Assembly (NCBI RefSeq): GCF_003258515.1
Contig: NZ_QGEH01000003.1
Location: 1 to 64,000, forward strand
DNA from: Marinobacter bohaiensis
GTDB lineage: Bacteria > Pseudomonadota > Gammaproteobacteria > Pseudomonadales > Oleiphilaceae
Length of the DNA: 64,000 nucleotides
Direction: 5' to 3'
The position numbers and the translations under genes are program-made. Under the pieces are notes generated by a model that saw nothing but the letters and a program-made list of their open reading frames with translations, searched no databases and was not told where the DNA came from. Of this stretch, positions 50,040-57,853 are shown one piece after another. The first letter of the stretch is position 1, and each line of letters begins with the position of its first letter.

Positions 50040-51517
50040 CGCTTCGGCGCCTTGCCTTTCGGCGCGCCGCCGTTGCCGCCGGGGCGCTTGCGGTCATTGC
50101 CCTTGCGGAACGGCTTCTTGCCGCCCGGCTTGAAGCCGCGCCGGTCGCCCTTGTTGGGCGGGCGCTTGCTGCGCGCCGGCGGGATCGGCAGCTCGGCCGG
50201 GGCTTCGAGCGGCATCGCGCCCGGTTGCGCCGATTCCAGCCAGCAGGCGAGGGCGCCCGCAATGCCTGCCATATCCAGATCGTTGCGCTCGGCAATGGCA
50301 TCCAGCAGTGCCATGGCCTTGGCCTGACGCCCGTCCTCGGCAAAATCCAGCAACTGACGTTCGAACTGCTGCACGCGCAGCTTCTGCAAATCGGCCGGTG
50401 GCGGCAGCTGGTAATCGCTCATGGGCGAGTTGGTAGCCCGCTCCAGGGTGCGCAGCCAGCTGCGCTCGCGCGGCGTCACCAGCAGGATCGCCTTACCTTC
50501 GCGCCCGGCACGACCGGTACGGCCCACCCGGTGGATGTAGGCTTCGCTGTCGTAGGGCACGTCGTAGTTGATGACGTGGGTAATGCGGGGCACGTCCAGG
50601 CCGCGGGCCGCCACGTCGGTGGCCACCACGATGTCCAGTTTGCCCCGGCGCAGGTCTTCCACGGCCTGTTCACGCTGGCGCTGGTTGATGTCGCCGTTCA
50701 GGGGCGCCACGGAATGACCGCGCGCGGACAGCTTGTCCGCCAGCAGGGTGGTTTCCGCCTTGGTGCGCACGAAGATGATGGTGGCGTCCACCGGTTCGAC
50801 TTCGAGGATTCGGGTCAGGGCGTCCAGCTTGCGCTCGGCAAAGACCGGCAGCACGAACTGCGAGATCCGCGATACGGTGCGGGTCTGGCTCTCGATCTTC
50901 ACCTCGTCCGCGTCGCTCAGGTAAGTCTGGGCAACCTTGCGGATGGGCGCCGGCATGGTCGCGGAGAACAGCGCTCGCTGGCAGCTCTCCGGCGTGCGCG
51001 CCAGAATTGCCTCGATGTCGTCGATAAAGCCCATGCGCAGCATTTCATCCGCTTCGTCGAGAACCACCGACTTCAACTGATCAAGCTGCAGGGTGCCGCG
51101 ACGCAGGTGGTCCAGCAGGCGTCCCGGCGTGCCGACCACGACCTGGGCACCGCGCTGCAGGGCCTTGAGCTGGGGCCGGAAGTCCTGGCCCCCGTAGATC
51201 GGCAATACCTGCAGGTTCCTGAAGCCCCCGGCGTAGGTGGTGAAGGCCTCGGCCACCTGGATCGCCAGCTCGCGGGTCGGAGCCAGCACCAGGATCTGGG
51301 GCGCGGCCAGTTCCGGGTCGATGCGGCTCAGCAGCGGCAGCGCAAAGGCGGCCGTCTTGCCGGTGCCGGTCTGTGCCATGCCCAGCAGGTTGCGTCCGGT
51401 GAGCAGGATCGGGATGGATTGCGCCTGGATCGGTGACGGGTTTTCGTAGCCCACGGTGGCAATGGCGTCGAGAACCGCCGGGTGAAGGCCGAGCTCGGCA
51501 AAAGTCTTTGATTGCAT
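50021..51517 (-). CDS. DEAD-box RNA helicase (DeaD/CsdA-like core, short C terminus)
   Basis: This ATP-dependent RNA helicase has all core motifs: PSPIQAQSIP, AQTGTGKTAAF, VLAPTRELAIQVAEAF, TPGRLLDHL, LDEADEML, FSATMP and HRVGRTGRAG. The core and the EVEPVDATIIFVRTKAET region are closest to DeaD/CsdA, involved in cold-shock ribosome assembly. Unlike CsdA (about 630 residues) it ends at 498, apparently without the RNA-binding DbpA-type domain. It has instead a basic Lys/Arg/Gly/Pro tail of about 60 residues. The tail may give non-specific RNA binding. It is convergent with folA. Confidence 0.88.
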   Translation of the reverse strand: MQSKTFAELGLHPAVLDAIATVGYENPSPIQAQSIPILLTGRNLLGMAQTGTGKTAAFALPLLSRIDPELAAPQILVLAPTRELAIQVAEAFTTYAGGFRNLQVLPIYGGQDFRPQLKALQRGAQVVVGTPGRLLDHLRRGTLQLDQLKSVVLDEADEMLRMGFIDDIEAILARTPESCQRALFSATMPAPIRKVAQTYLSDADEVKIESQTRTVSRISQFVLPVFAERKLDALTRILEVEPVDATIIFVRTKAETTLLADKLSARGHSVAPLNGDINQRQREQAVEDLRRGKLDIVVATDVAARGLDVPRITHVINYDVPYDSEAYIHRVGRTGRAGREGKAILLVTPRERSWLRTLERATNSPMSDYQLPPPADLQKLRVQQFERQLLDFAEDGRQAKAMALLDAIAERNDLDMAGIAGALACWLESAQPGAMPLEAPAELPIPPARSKRPPNKGDRRGFKPGGKKPFRKGNDRKRPGGNGGAPKGKAPKRQPPRR

Positions 51518-51745
51518 TCAGGAAACTCAGGGGTCGGGAAAAAATACGGCGCTCCGGGACTGACAACGTCCGAGAAAAGGGGAGCGGTGAACTGGGTATT
51601 ATAGACGCTGGCGCGCCAGATCGATATGCGCAATCCCGTCAGGGTCATAAGTAGATACACGCGGGTCGCGCTTGCGCGAGGCTCGTGGGTGGGGCAGCAT
51701 CCACGCTTCTTTGGCTTTCAGAACCGATAAAAAGGACACAGCACC

Positions 51746-52531
51746 ATGACATTCGAGGCATTACTCGCCGGCGCCGACAGCGGTCGCCTGGCCATTCCGG
51801 GCAGTTGGGGGCAGGGCCGTGCCACCTTTGGTGGACTGGTCGCGGGGTTGGCGTACCAGCGCATGCAGGGGGTGGTGGCGGATGATCGCCCGTTGCGGGC
51901 CCTGCAGGTGGCCTTTGTCGGGCCGGTCACGGTGGACGCGTCGCTGTCGATCGAGGCGACCCTTCTGCGTGAGGGGCGGGCGGCGAGCCAGGTGGAGGCG
52001 CGCATCGTGCAGGATGGCGAGGTGCGGCTGGTCGCCCTGGGCAGTTTCGGCGGCGAGCGGGAATCGAGCGTGCAGGTGGCGGCGCAGCCCGCACCGGAAG
52101 CGCCGGCGCCGGAGGACTGTCAGCCACTGGATTACATCCCGGGTGTGACGCCGGAGTTCACACAGCACATCGAGATGCGCTGGGCGTTCGGTAATCTGCC
52201 GTTTTCCGGTCAGGCTTCGCGGGAAATGGGCGGCTGGATGCGTTTTCGTGAACCGGGCGACGCGATGACCGACGCCCATGTGATCGCCCTGGTGGATGCC
52301 TGGCCGCCGGCGGTGTTGCAGCACGTCAAACAGCCGGTTCCGGCCAGCTCGATGAGCTGGTCGCTGGAACTGGTGCACCCGCGTCCGTCGATGGCGCCCG
52401 ACGAGCCATTGCTGTACCGCAACTGGATCGACCAGGCCGGTGGTGGCTACGGTCATACCCATGCCGGTATCTGGAACCGGCAGGGCGAGCTGGTGGCACT
52501 GAGTCGCCAGACGGTGACCGTCTTCGGCTGA
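51746..52531 (+). CDS. Acyl-CoA thioesterase family protein (TesB-like, double hotdog)
   Basis: The 261-residue sequence resembles tandem hotdog-fold thioesterases that hydrolyse acyl-CoA. RATFGGLVAGLAYQRM and ALQVAFVGPV in the first half, and LPASSMSWSLEL-like PASSMSWSLELVHP with GGGYGHTHAGIWNRQGELVA in the second, are typical. The end LVALSRQTVTVFG is a standard hotdog strand. The substrate chain length cannot be inferred. It stands alone with the helicase diverging upstream and a dehalogenase-like gene converging downstream. Confidence 0.82.
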   Translation: MTFEALLAGADSGRLAIPGSWGQGRATFGGLVAGLAYQRMQGVVADDRPLRALQVAFVGPVTVDASLSIEATLLREGRAASQVEARIVQDGEVRLVALGSFGGERESSVQVAAQPAPEAPAPEDCQPLDYIPGVTPEFTQHIEMRWAFGNLPFSGQASREMGGWMRFREPGDAMTDAHVIALVDAWPPAVLQHVKQPVPASSMSWSLELVHPRPSMAPDEPLLYRNWIDQAGGGYGHTHAGIWNRQGELVALSRQTVTVFG

Positions 52532-52542
52532 GCGGCGTCCGT

Positions 52543-53448
52543 TCAGGCGGGGCGCACGACCGGCTGACGACAGGCGTCGATGATCACCCGGGCGAACGCC
52601 TGGGGCGCGTCCTCCTGCAGGAAGTGGCCGCCTCGCAGTGTGGTGTGCGGCTGGCCCTGGGCGCCGGGGATACGCCGCTGCATGTAGCGGTCGCCGCCGC
52701 GAGTGATCGGGTCGCCGTCGCTGAAACACGTGATGAACGGCTTGTGCCAGTGCTCCAGTGCTTCCCAGGCGGCGCGGTTGGCGTCGCTGGCGGGATCGTC
52801 CGGGGCTACGGGAACCAGCCGAGGAAAGGCGCGGGCGCCGGCCTTGAAATCGGCGGACGGGAAAGGGGCGTCGTAGGCGGCCCGCTCGGCGTCGGTCAGG
52901 GGGCGCGAGGTGCCCAGCTGGATGATCCGGCTTACTGGGAACCAGGGGCTGTAGACGGCGAAGTTTTTCCAGAGGCTGAACATCAGCGGGGCCTTGTGGT
53001 CCCCGGTGGGCAGCATGCCGTTGCCCACGATGATCCGCTCGAAACGATCGGGATGCTCTGCGGCGAGGCGCAGTCCCAGCAGGGACCCCCAGTTCTGGCA
53101 CACCAGGGTGATCCGTTCGAGGCCGAGGGCGTCGAGCCAGGTCAATAGCCATTCCATGTGGGTCAGGTAGGTGTAGTCTGATGGCTCCGCAGGCTTGTCG
53201 GATTTGCCGAAGCCGATCAGATCCGGCGCCAGGACACGGAAACCCGCGTCGGCAATCGGCGGGATCATGTGCCGGTAAAGGTACGACCACGAGGGTTCCC
53301 CATGCAGCATCACCACCGGGGAGGCTTCGCTTGGCCCCTCGTCCACATAGTGCATGCGTAGGCCACGGGCGACTTCGACATAGTGAGGCTCGAACGGGAA
53401 ATCGGGCAACTGCGCGAAGCGCTGTTCCTCAGTACGAAGAATACGCAT
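52543..53448 (-). CDS. Haloalkane dehalogenase-like alpha/beta hydrolase, nucleophile Asp replaced by Asn
   Basis: This protein aligns with haloalkane dehalogenases of the DhlA-like subfamily I throughout its 301 residues. HGEPSW (49-54), APDLIGFGKSDKP, the general acid in SDGDPIT (Asp246) and the base in GGHFLQED (His275) are all in place. At the nucleophile elbow, however, family members have QDWG, and here the sequence is CQNWGSLLG with Asn119. Halide-binding Trp120 is kept. The AAC codon at 53094-53092 differs from GAC by one base. Dehalogenase activity is therefore doubtful unless the Asn deamidates. ATG 53448 matches family starts. Confidence 0.82.
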   Translation of the reverse strand: MRILRTEEQRFAQLPDFPFEPHYVEVARGLRMHYVDEGPSEASPVVMLHGEPSWSYLYRHMIPPIADAGFRVLAPDLIGFGKSDKPAEPSDYTYLTHMEWLLTWLDALGLERITLVCQNWGSLLGLRLAAEHPDRFERIIVGNGMLPTGDHKAPLMFSLWKNFAVYSPWFPVSRIIQLGTSRPLTDAERAAYDAPFPSADFKAGARAFPRLVPVAPDDPASDANRAAWEALEHWHKPFITCFSDGDPITRGGDRYMQRRIPGAQGQPHTTLRGGHFLQEDAPQAFARVIIDACRQPVVRPA

Positions 53449-53577
53449 TCTGTCCAAATTCCTTACAACGAAAACGGGACGGCCGCCGCTTCGGCGGTGG
53501 TCTTGATGATACAGGATAGCTGAGAAAACAGCGTTCGGGAGGGCGGGGATCACATCCCCGGCAGAGCGGCCCCGGTA

Positions 53578-53835
53578 TTAACCGGCCGCCTGCTGATCGT
53601 CTTTCTGTTGCTCCAGTTGGCGCATCGCCTCGTCCAGGCAGTTAACCGCGCCGCAGTCGTCGGCCGAACACAGGCCGATGGTGTGACAGGCCATATCCTG
53701 GCGATTCTCGCCTTCGTTGGAGAAAATGCGCGCCTTGGGCAGCAGGGAACTGCAGTGACCGCACAGGAACGTGGGGATCACGCTGCCTTCGGCCAGTTTC
53801 GCAACATAGTGCTCATGATGCTCGTGGTTACACAT
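53578..53835 (-). CDS. Small His/Cys-rich protein, probable metal binder
   Basis: I do not recognise this 85-residue protein. It begins MCNHEHHEHY and contains CGHC near residue 25, then ACHTIGLCSADDCGAVNC, giving seven Cys and many His residues in a short chain. This pattern suggests zinc or iron binding. The C terminus is a Gln/Asp-rich helix (AMRQLEQQKDDQQ). A strong ribosome binding site, AAAGGAG, sits just before the ATG, so it is very likely expressed. It stands alone between the dehalogenase-like and M20 genes. Confidence 0.75.
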   Translation of the reverse strand: MCNHEHHEHYVAKLAEGSVIPTFLCGHCSSLLPKARIFSNEGENRQDMACHTIGLCSADDCGAVNCLDEAMRQLEQQKDDQQAAG

Positions 53836-53981
53836 AATGGCTCCTTTCAGGTTTTCATCGTGGGTGAGTTCTCCTTAACAGCGCCCATCTGTTTAACCTA
53901 AGGCCGAAAGATGACATTTCCAAGTCAAAATTTCGGTCTGCCTGTACGTAAATAACGCAATGCCGTCGGCGGTGTTCCGGG

Positions 53982-55118
53982 CTACTCCTGTAAATCGTTG
54001 ATCTGTTCAACGATTGTCCGGAATACGCCAAGGCCGACCGGAATCAGCTCGTCGGGGAAGTCGTAGTCGGGGTTGTGCAACTGCGGGTGGACGTCGCCGG
54101 CTCCCAGGCCAAACATGGCGCCCTCGGCATGGAGCGTGAAGACGCCGAAGTCCTCGGACCAGCGAAAGCCCTCGGGCATGCGGTGAAATGGCACGTCGAG
54201 GCTCCGGCAGGCTTGTGCCACCTGCTCGAAGCCCTCCTGTCCATTGACGCTGGCAAGGAAGTCGTCCTCCCACTCGAACGCCACGCCCAGGCCGGCCTGA
54301 GCGGCGGCTTTGCGGGCCAGATTGCAGGCTCGTTCCGACAGGGCGGTCATGGCGTCGTTGGTCTCGCTGCGCAGGGTCGCCATCAGCACCGCGTCGCCTG
54401 CCGCGGTACCGAAGGCTTTCTCGCCCAGGCGGGCGTGCACCAGGGTCACCCAGGTTTTCTCGGTGAAGGCCTCGGGGAGGCCGGGCAGCGCCTGCATCAG
54501 GTGCGCCAGCGCCGGCGCCGGGCTGACGCCGTCCTCCGGGTGCGCGGCATGGGACGTCTTGCCGGTGAGGCGGACAATCAATCCCCTTGAAGCGCAGTTG
54601 AAAGGGCCGGGGCGTGTGAATACCTCGCCCAGCGGTAATCCCGGAACATTGTGCAGCGCGAAGGCGTAATCCGGCCGGTAAGGGACAAAGCGCGGATCGT
54701 CGAAGACCCGGCGCGCGCCCTGGCCGTCCTCTTCCGCCGGCTGGAACAGCAGGAGGACCCGGCCGCGAACCGGGCGTCTTTCGGCGAGGGTCCGGGCCAG
54801 ACCGATGACGATGCTCATATGGCCATCGTGGCCGCAGGCATGGGCGCAACCGTCTACCGTGGAACGATGGGCCTGGCTGCTGCGTTCGTGGATGGGCAGG
54901 GCATCCAGTTCGCAGCGGATCAGCGTCGCGGGGCCCTGCTCCCGGCCATCGAACACGGCCAGCACGCCGGCGCCGCCCAGGCCTTCAACCAGCTCGTCCG
55001 GCTGACAGGCGCGCAGCAACTCAGCGATGCGCCGGGCGGTGGCCTGTTCCTGGCCGGACAGTTCGGGGTGACGATGCAGTTCGTGCCGGATCCGGCGCAG
55101 TTCACTCAGGTCGGTCAT
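53982..55118 (-). CDS. M20 family amidohydrolase (peptidase M20D)
   Basis: This is a metal-dependent amidohydrolase of the M20D group, which includes hippurate hydrolase, N-acyl-amino-acid hydrolases and indole-acetamide types. The N-terminal RRIRHELHRHPELSGQE, the metal site CAHACGHDGHMS and the catalytic glutamate in FQPAEEDGQGA are clear. A dimerisation lid begins near GKTSHAAHPEDGVSPA. The length is 378 residues. The substrate is unknown. The following hypothetical gene on the same strand lies just upstream of it. Confidence 0.9.
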   Translation of the reverse strand: MTDLSELRRIRHELHRHPELSGQEQATARRIAELLRACQPDELVEGLGGAGVLAVFDGREQGPATLIRCELDALPIHERSSQAHRSTVDGCAHACGHDGHMSIVIGLARTLAERRPVRGRVLLLFQPAEEDGQGARRVFDDPRFVPYRPDYAFALHNVPGLPLGEVFTRPGPFNCASRGLIVRLTGKTSHAAHPEDGVSPAPALAHLMQALPGLPEAFTEKTWVTLVHARLGEKAFGTAAGDAVLMATLRSETNDAMTALSERACNLARKAAAQAGLGVAFEWEDDFLASVNGQEGFEQVAQACRSLDVPFHRMPEGFRWSEDFGVFTLHAEGAMFGLGAGDVHPQLHNPDYDFPDELIPVGLGVFRTIVEQINDLQE

Positions 55119-55127
55119 GGTCGTGGG

Positions 55128-55490
55128 CTATCCGTTCTCGGGGGGCGGCGGGCGGCGGTTGGAACGCTTGTCGTCCCAGTCGAGGGCGCGCGGGTCGTAC
55201 CAGTCCATCTCGCTCAGCACTTTTTCGTGGGTCGAGGGCGACAGGGTAGGCCACAGGCTCTGGAAGTCCTCCAGGCCTTCTTCGCGCCGTCGTGCCTGGC
55301 GGCTGCGCAGCTTGCCGAGAATCGTCGGCAGGCGCAATGCCTCGCCCAACTGACCGGGGCGAATCACTTCCTGGCCCATCACCTTCTTGCGATGGGTACG
55401 GCGGGCCAGGGTCGCCTGCAGGGCTTCGGCGGCCTCGATGGCCGTTTCCACGGAAAACTCGATGCTGTTCAAGGCTCCCACTATTCCCAA
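55128..55490 (-). CDS. Hypothetical protein, 120 residues
   Basis: I do not recognise this product. The first 80 residues are probably helical and basic in the middle (ARRTHRKKVMG, LRSRQARRREEG), and the end is Pro/Arg-rich and likely disordered. No membrane segment or signal is seen. The start is uncertain: TTG at 55490 has AGGAAC about six bases upstream, while GTG at 55481 is an alternative. It ends nine bases before the M20 gene on the same strand, so the two may be cotranscribed. Confidence 0.5.
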   Translation of the reverse strand: MGIVGALNSIEFSVETAIEAAEALQATLARRTHRKKVMGQEVIRPGQLGEALRLPTILGKLRSRQARRREEGLEDFQSLWPTLSPSTHEKVLSEMDWYDPRALDWDDKRSNRRPPPPENG

Positions 55491-55738
55491 TGTTTGTTCC
55501 TGTCAGGCACCACCGGTCATCGCTGCATGAATGAAGCTACCGGCTTGCGGCCCCGGCCCGACATTCCGCATGCTGCTCTCGGGCCGCGATAAAAATCGAG
55601 CTGCAACAGACCAAAGTGTACTATAGCCTCACCAGATGCCGGCTGGCCATGGTCAGGAATGCTTACGGGACGGGCCCCGGAGCCCGGACAGGCCCATGCG
55701 GCAGCCAACCGAAGGATTGGATCAAAGGTTTGCGATTT

Positions 55739-56824
55739 ATGTACGAAGTTCTCGAAAGGCGGTCGTTCCTGGCCATGTTGCTGGTGGTGTCACTGGCCTT
55801 CCTGTTCCTGATCAAACCGTTCACCGGGCCGATTTTCTGGGCGGTGGCGATCGCCGTGATCTTTAATCCGGTCCAGAACTGGCTCTATCTCCGGATGCCC
55901 GGCCGCCACAATACGGTGGCCTTGCTGACCCTGGTGCTGTGTCTGTTCATCGTGGTGATTCCGTCGCTGCTGTTGATCTCGTCCCTGATCGCCGAAGGCG
56001 TGGGTCTGTATCAGCGGGTGCAGTCCGGGGAGTTGAACCCCGGCCAGTACATCGACCAGGTCAACCAGGCCTTTCCCGCGTTCCAGGCGTTTCTCGACCG
56101 TTTCGATATTGATCTGGACCGGCTCCGGGAGGGCGTCGTGTCCACCTTTGTTGGTGGCAGCAAGCTGCTGGCGAAGCAGGCCCTGGGTATTGGCCAGAAC
56201 ACCTTCCAGTTTTTCCTGTCCTTCTCGTTGATGGCTTACCTGGCCTTTTTCCTGCTGCGCGACGGCTCGCGCCTGGTGGAGCTGTTGATCCGGGCGCTGC
56301 CGCTGGGTGACGAGCGCGAGCGCCTGCTGTTTGCCAAGTTCGCCGAGGTAACCCGGGCCACGGTCAAGGGCAACCTGCTGGTGGCGGTGGTGCAGGGGGC
56401 CCTCGGTGGCCTGATCTTCTGGATCCTGGGCATCAACGGGGCCCTGCTGTGGGGTGTGGTGATGGCCATTGCGTCGCTGATCCCCGCGGTCGGCGCGGCA
56501 CTGGTGTGGGCGCCGGCGGCCATCTACCTGGCGGCGGTCGGCGACTATGTCTCGGCGATCATCCTGACCGCGTTCGGCGTGCTGGTCATCGGGCTGGCGG
56601 ACAATCTGCTGCGTCCGATCCTGGTGGGGCGTGACACCAAGCTGCCGGACTACATGGTGCTGCTGTCCACCCTGGGCGGTATCGTCATGTTCGGCATCAA
56701 CGGCTTCGTCATGGGGCCGCTGGTGGCCGCCCTGTTCGTGGCCTTCTGGGGGATCTTCATCCGCGAATTCAGCGATCCGGCCGAGCAGCGTCGGCACCCC
56801 GGGGAGACGGCGGACGACGGCTGA
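55739..56824 (+). CDS. AI-2E family transporter (PerM-like permease)
   Basis: This 361-residue polytopic membrane protein belongs to the AI-2E/PerM family. Two to three helices at the N terminus (LVVSLAFLFLIKPFTGPIFW) precede a soluble segment at about 90-140. Helical blocks then include VQGALGGLIFWILGINGALL, and the family signature is at LIPAVGAALVW and DNLLRPILVGRDTKLPDYMV. Members have been linked to autoinducer-2 export or to Na+(Li+)/H+ exchange, so the name should not be taken as function. ATG 55739 fits the first helix. Confidence 0.87.
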   Translation: MYEVLERRSFLAMLLVVSLAFLFLIKPFTGPIFWAVAIAVIFNPVQNWLYLRMPGRHNTVALLTLVLCLFIVVIPSLLLISSLIAEGVGLYQRVQSGELNPGQYIDQVNQAFPAFQAFLDRFDIDLDRLREGVVSTFVGGSKLLAKQALGIGQNTFQFFLSFSLMAYLAFFLLRDGSRLVELLIRALPLGDERERLLFAKFAEVTRATVKGNLLVAVVQGALGGLIFWILGINGALLWGVVMAIASLIPAVGAALVWAPAAIYLAAVGDYVSAIILTAFGVLVIGLADNLLRPILVGRDTKLPDYMVLLSTLGGIVMFGINGFVMGPLVAALFVAFWGIFIREFSDPAEQRRHPGETADDG

Positions 56825-56912
56825 CCGACCGGGGCAAATGCGCTAGCATGAATCGGGGATGACGGCCTGTTCACCGGGCCGGGTCCCGGATTCGAACCCT
56901 CAGGAGAACAAG

Positions 56913-57314
56913 ATGAATAAAATAATCCCGGGAAAACAATGGCTGGCGAGTGGTGCCCTGGTGGCGGCGATGTCCCTGACCGGAGCCCCGGCGTGGGCTG
57001 CGCAGGACGTCCTGGCCTTGCAGAATGCGCTCTATGGCGCCGGCTATGATATCGAGCAGGCCGATGGCCGGATGGGGCCGTCGACCGTTTCCGCGCTGAA
57101 AGCTTTCCAGGCAGACCATCCGGACCTGCAGGTGTCCGGCAAGCTCGACGATCCCACCAAGAAAGCCCTTGGCATGGTGCCTGTGCAGGTAGCGGCGACC
57201 AGCGTTGCGGAGCCCGCAGCCAGCGCGCCGGCTGATGTGGCGACCGAGCCGGCCAGCGAGCCCGAAGAGGGTGCGGTGGAAGAGGAAGATGATGGCGATT
57301 GGCTGTTCTTCTGA
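56913..57314 (+). CDS. Secreted peptidoglycan-binding domain protein
   Basis: A signal peptide (LASGALVAAMSLTGAPAWAA, cut near residue 29) is followed by one PG_binding_1 domain (about residues 30-88). The domain shows LQNALYGAGYDIEQADGRMG and STVSALKAFQADH. The tail of about 45 residues is Ala/Pro-rich, then strongly acidic, ending DDGDWLFF. It has no catalytic domain, so it may be a cell-wall-attached accessory protein. AGGAGAAC precedes the ATG. The last 23 bases overlap the DUF523 gene in another frame. Confidence 0.8.
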   Translation: MNKIIPGKQWLASGALVAAMSLTGAPAWAAQDVLALQNALYGAGYDIEQADGRMGPSTVSALKAFQADHPDLQVSGKLDDPTKKALGMVPVQVAATSVAEPAASAPADVATEPASEPEEGAVEEEDDGDWLFF

Positions 57315-57822
57315 TCCCGCCCGGACCTCCCCGCAACGGCGGGTGCTGATCAGCGCCTGCCTGCTGGGGGAGAACGTGCGCTACGACGGCGGCAACCTGC
57401 TGACCGAGCATCCGGTGATTCGCCGCTGGCTCGAGGAAGGGCGGGTGGTTCAGGTGTGTCCGGAAGTGGCCGGCGGTCTGCCGACGCCGCGCCCGCCGGC
57501 AGAGGCTCGCGGTGGGGACGGTCGTGAGGTGCTCGCCGGTCGCGCGCGGATTATCGCGCGTGACGGTGAGGATGTGACCGACGCCTTCGTGGAAGGCGCC
57601 AGTCTGGCCCTGCGCACGGCTGAACAGCAGCACTGTGTGCTGGCGGTTTTGGCGGCGCGCAGCCCAAGCTGCGGTAATCGGGAAGTTTACGACGGTTCGT
57701 TCAGCGGCCGGTTGATGCCCGGCATGGGGACCGCGGCCGCGCGGCTCGAAGCCGCCGGCATCGCGGTGTTCAACCAGAACGAACTGGAGGCGGCGGACGC
57801 CCGTCTGCGCGCCGTGGAGTGA
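57292..57822 (+). CDS. DUF523 family protein
   Basis: This belongs to DUF523, a family of small Cys-containing proteins without assigned function. RVLISACLLGENVRYDGG, VCPEVAGGLPTPRPPAE and LAARSPSCGNREVYDG are the conserved blocks, with three invariant Cys that may bind metal. The ATG at 57292 follows AGAGGAAG and gives 176 residues. An ATG three bases earlier is equivalent. The start lies inside the preceding peptidoglycan-binding gene. Confidence 0.85.
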   Translation: MAIGCSSDPARTSPQRRVLISACLLGENVRYDGGNLLTEHPVIRRWLEEGRVVQVCPEVAGGLPTPRPPAEARGGDGREVLAGRARIIARDGEDVTDAFVEGASLALRTAEQQHCVLAVLAARSPSCGNREVYDGSFSGRLMPGMGTAAARLEAAGIAVFNQNELEAADARLRAVE

Positions 57823-57853
57823 GCGCCAGCGGCGGCATCCGCCAACCCATCTG

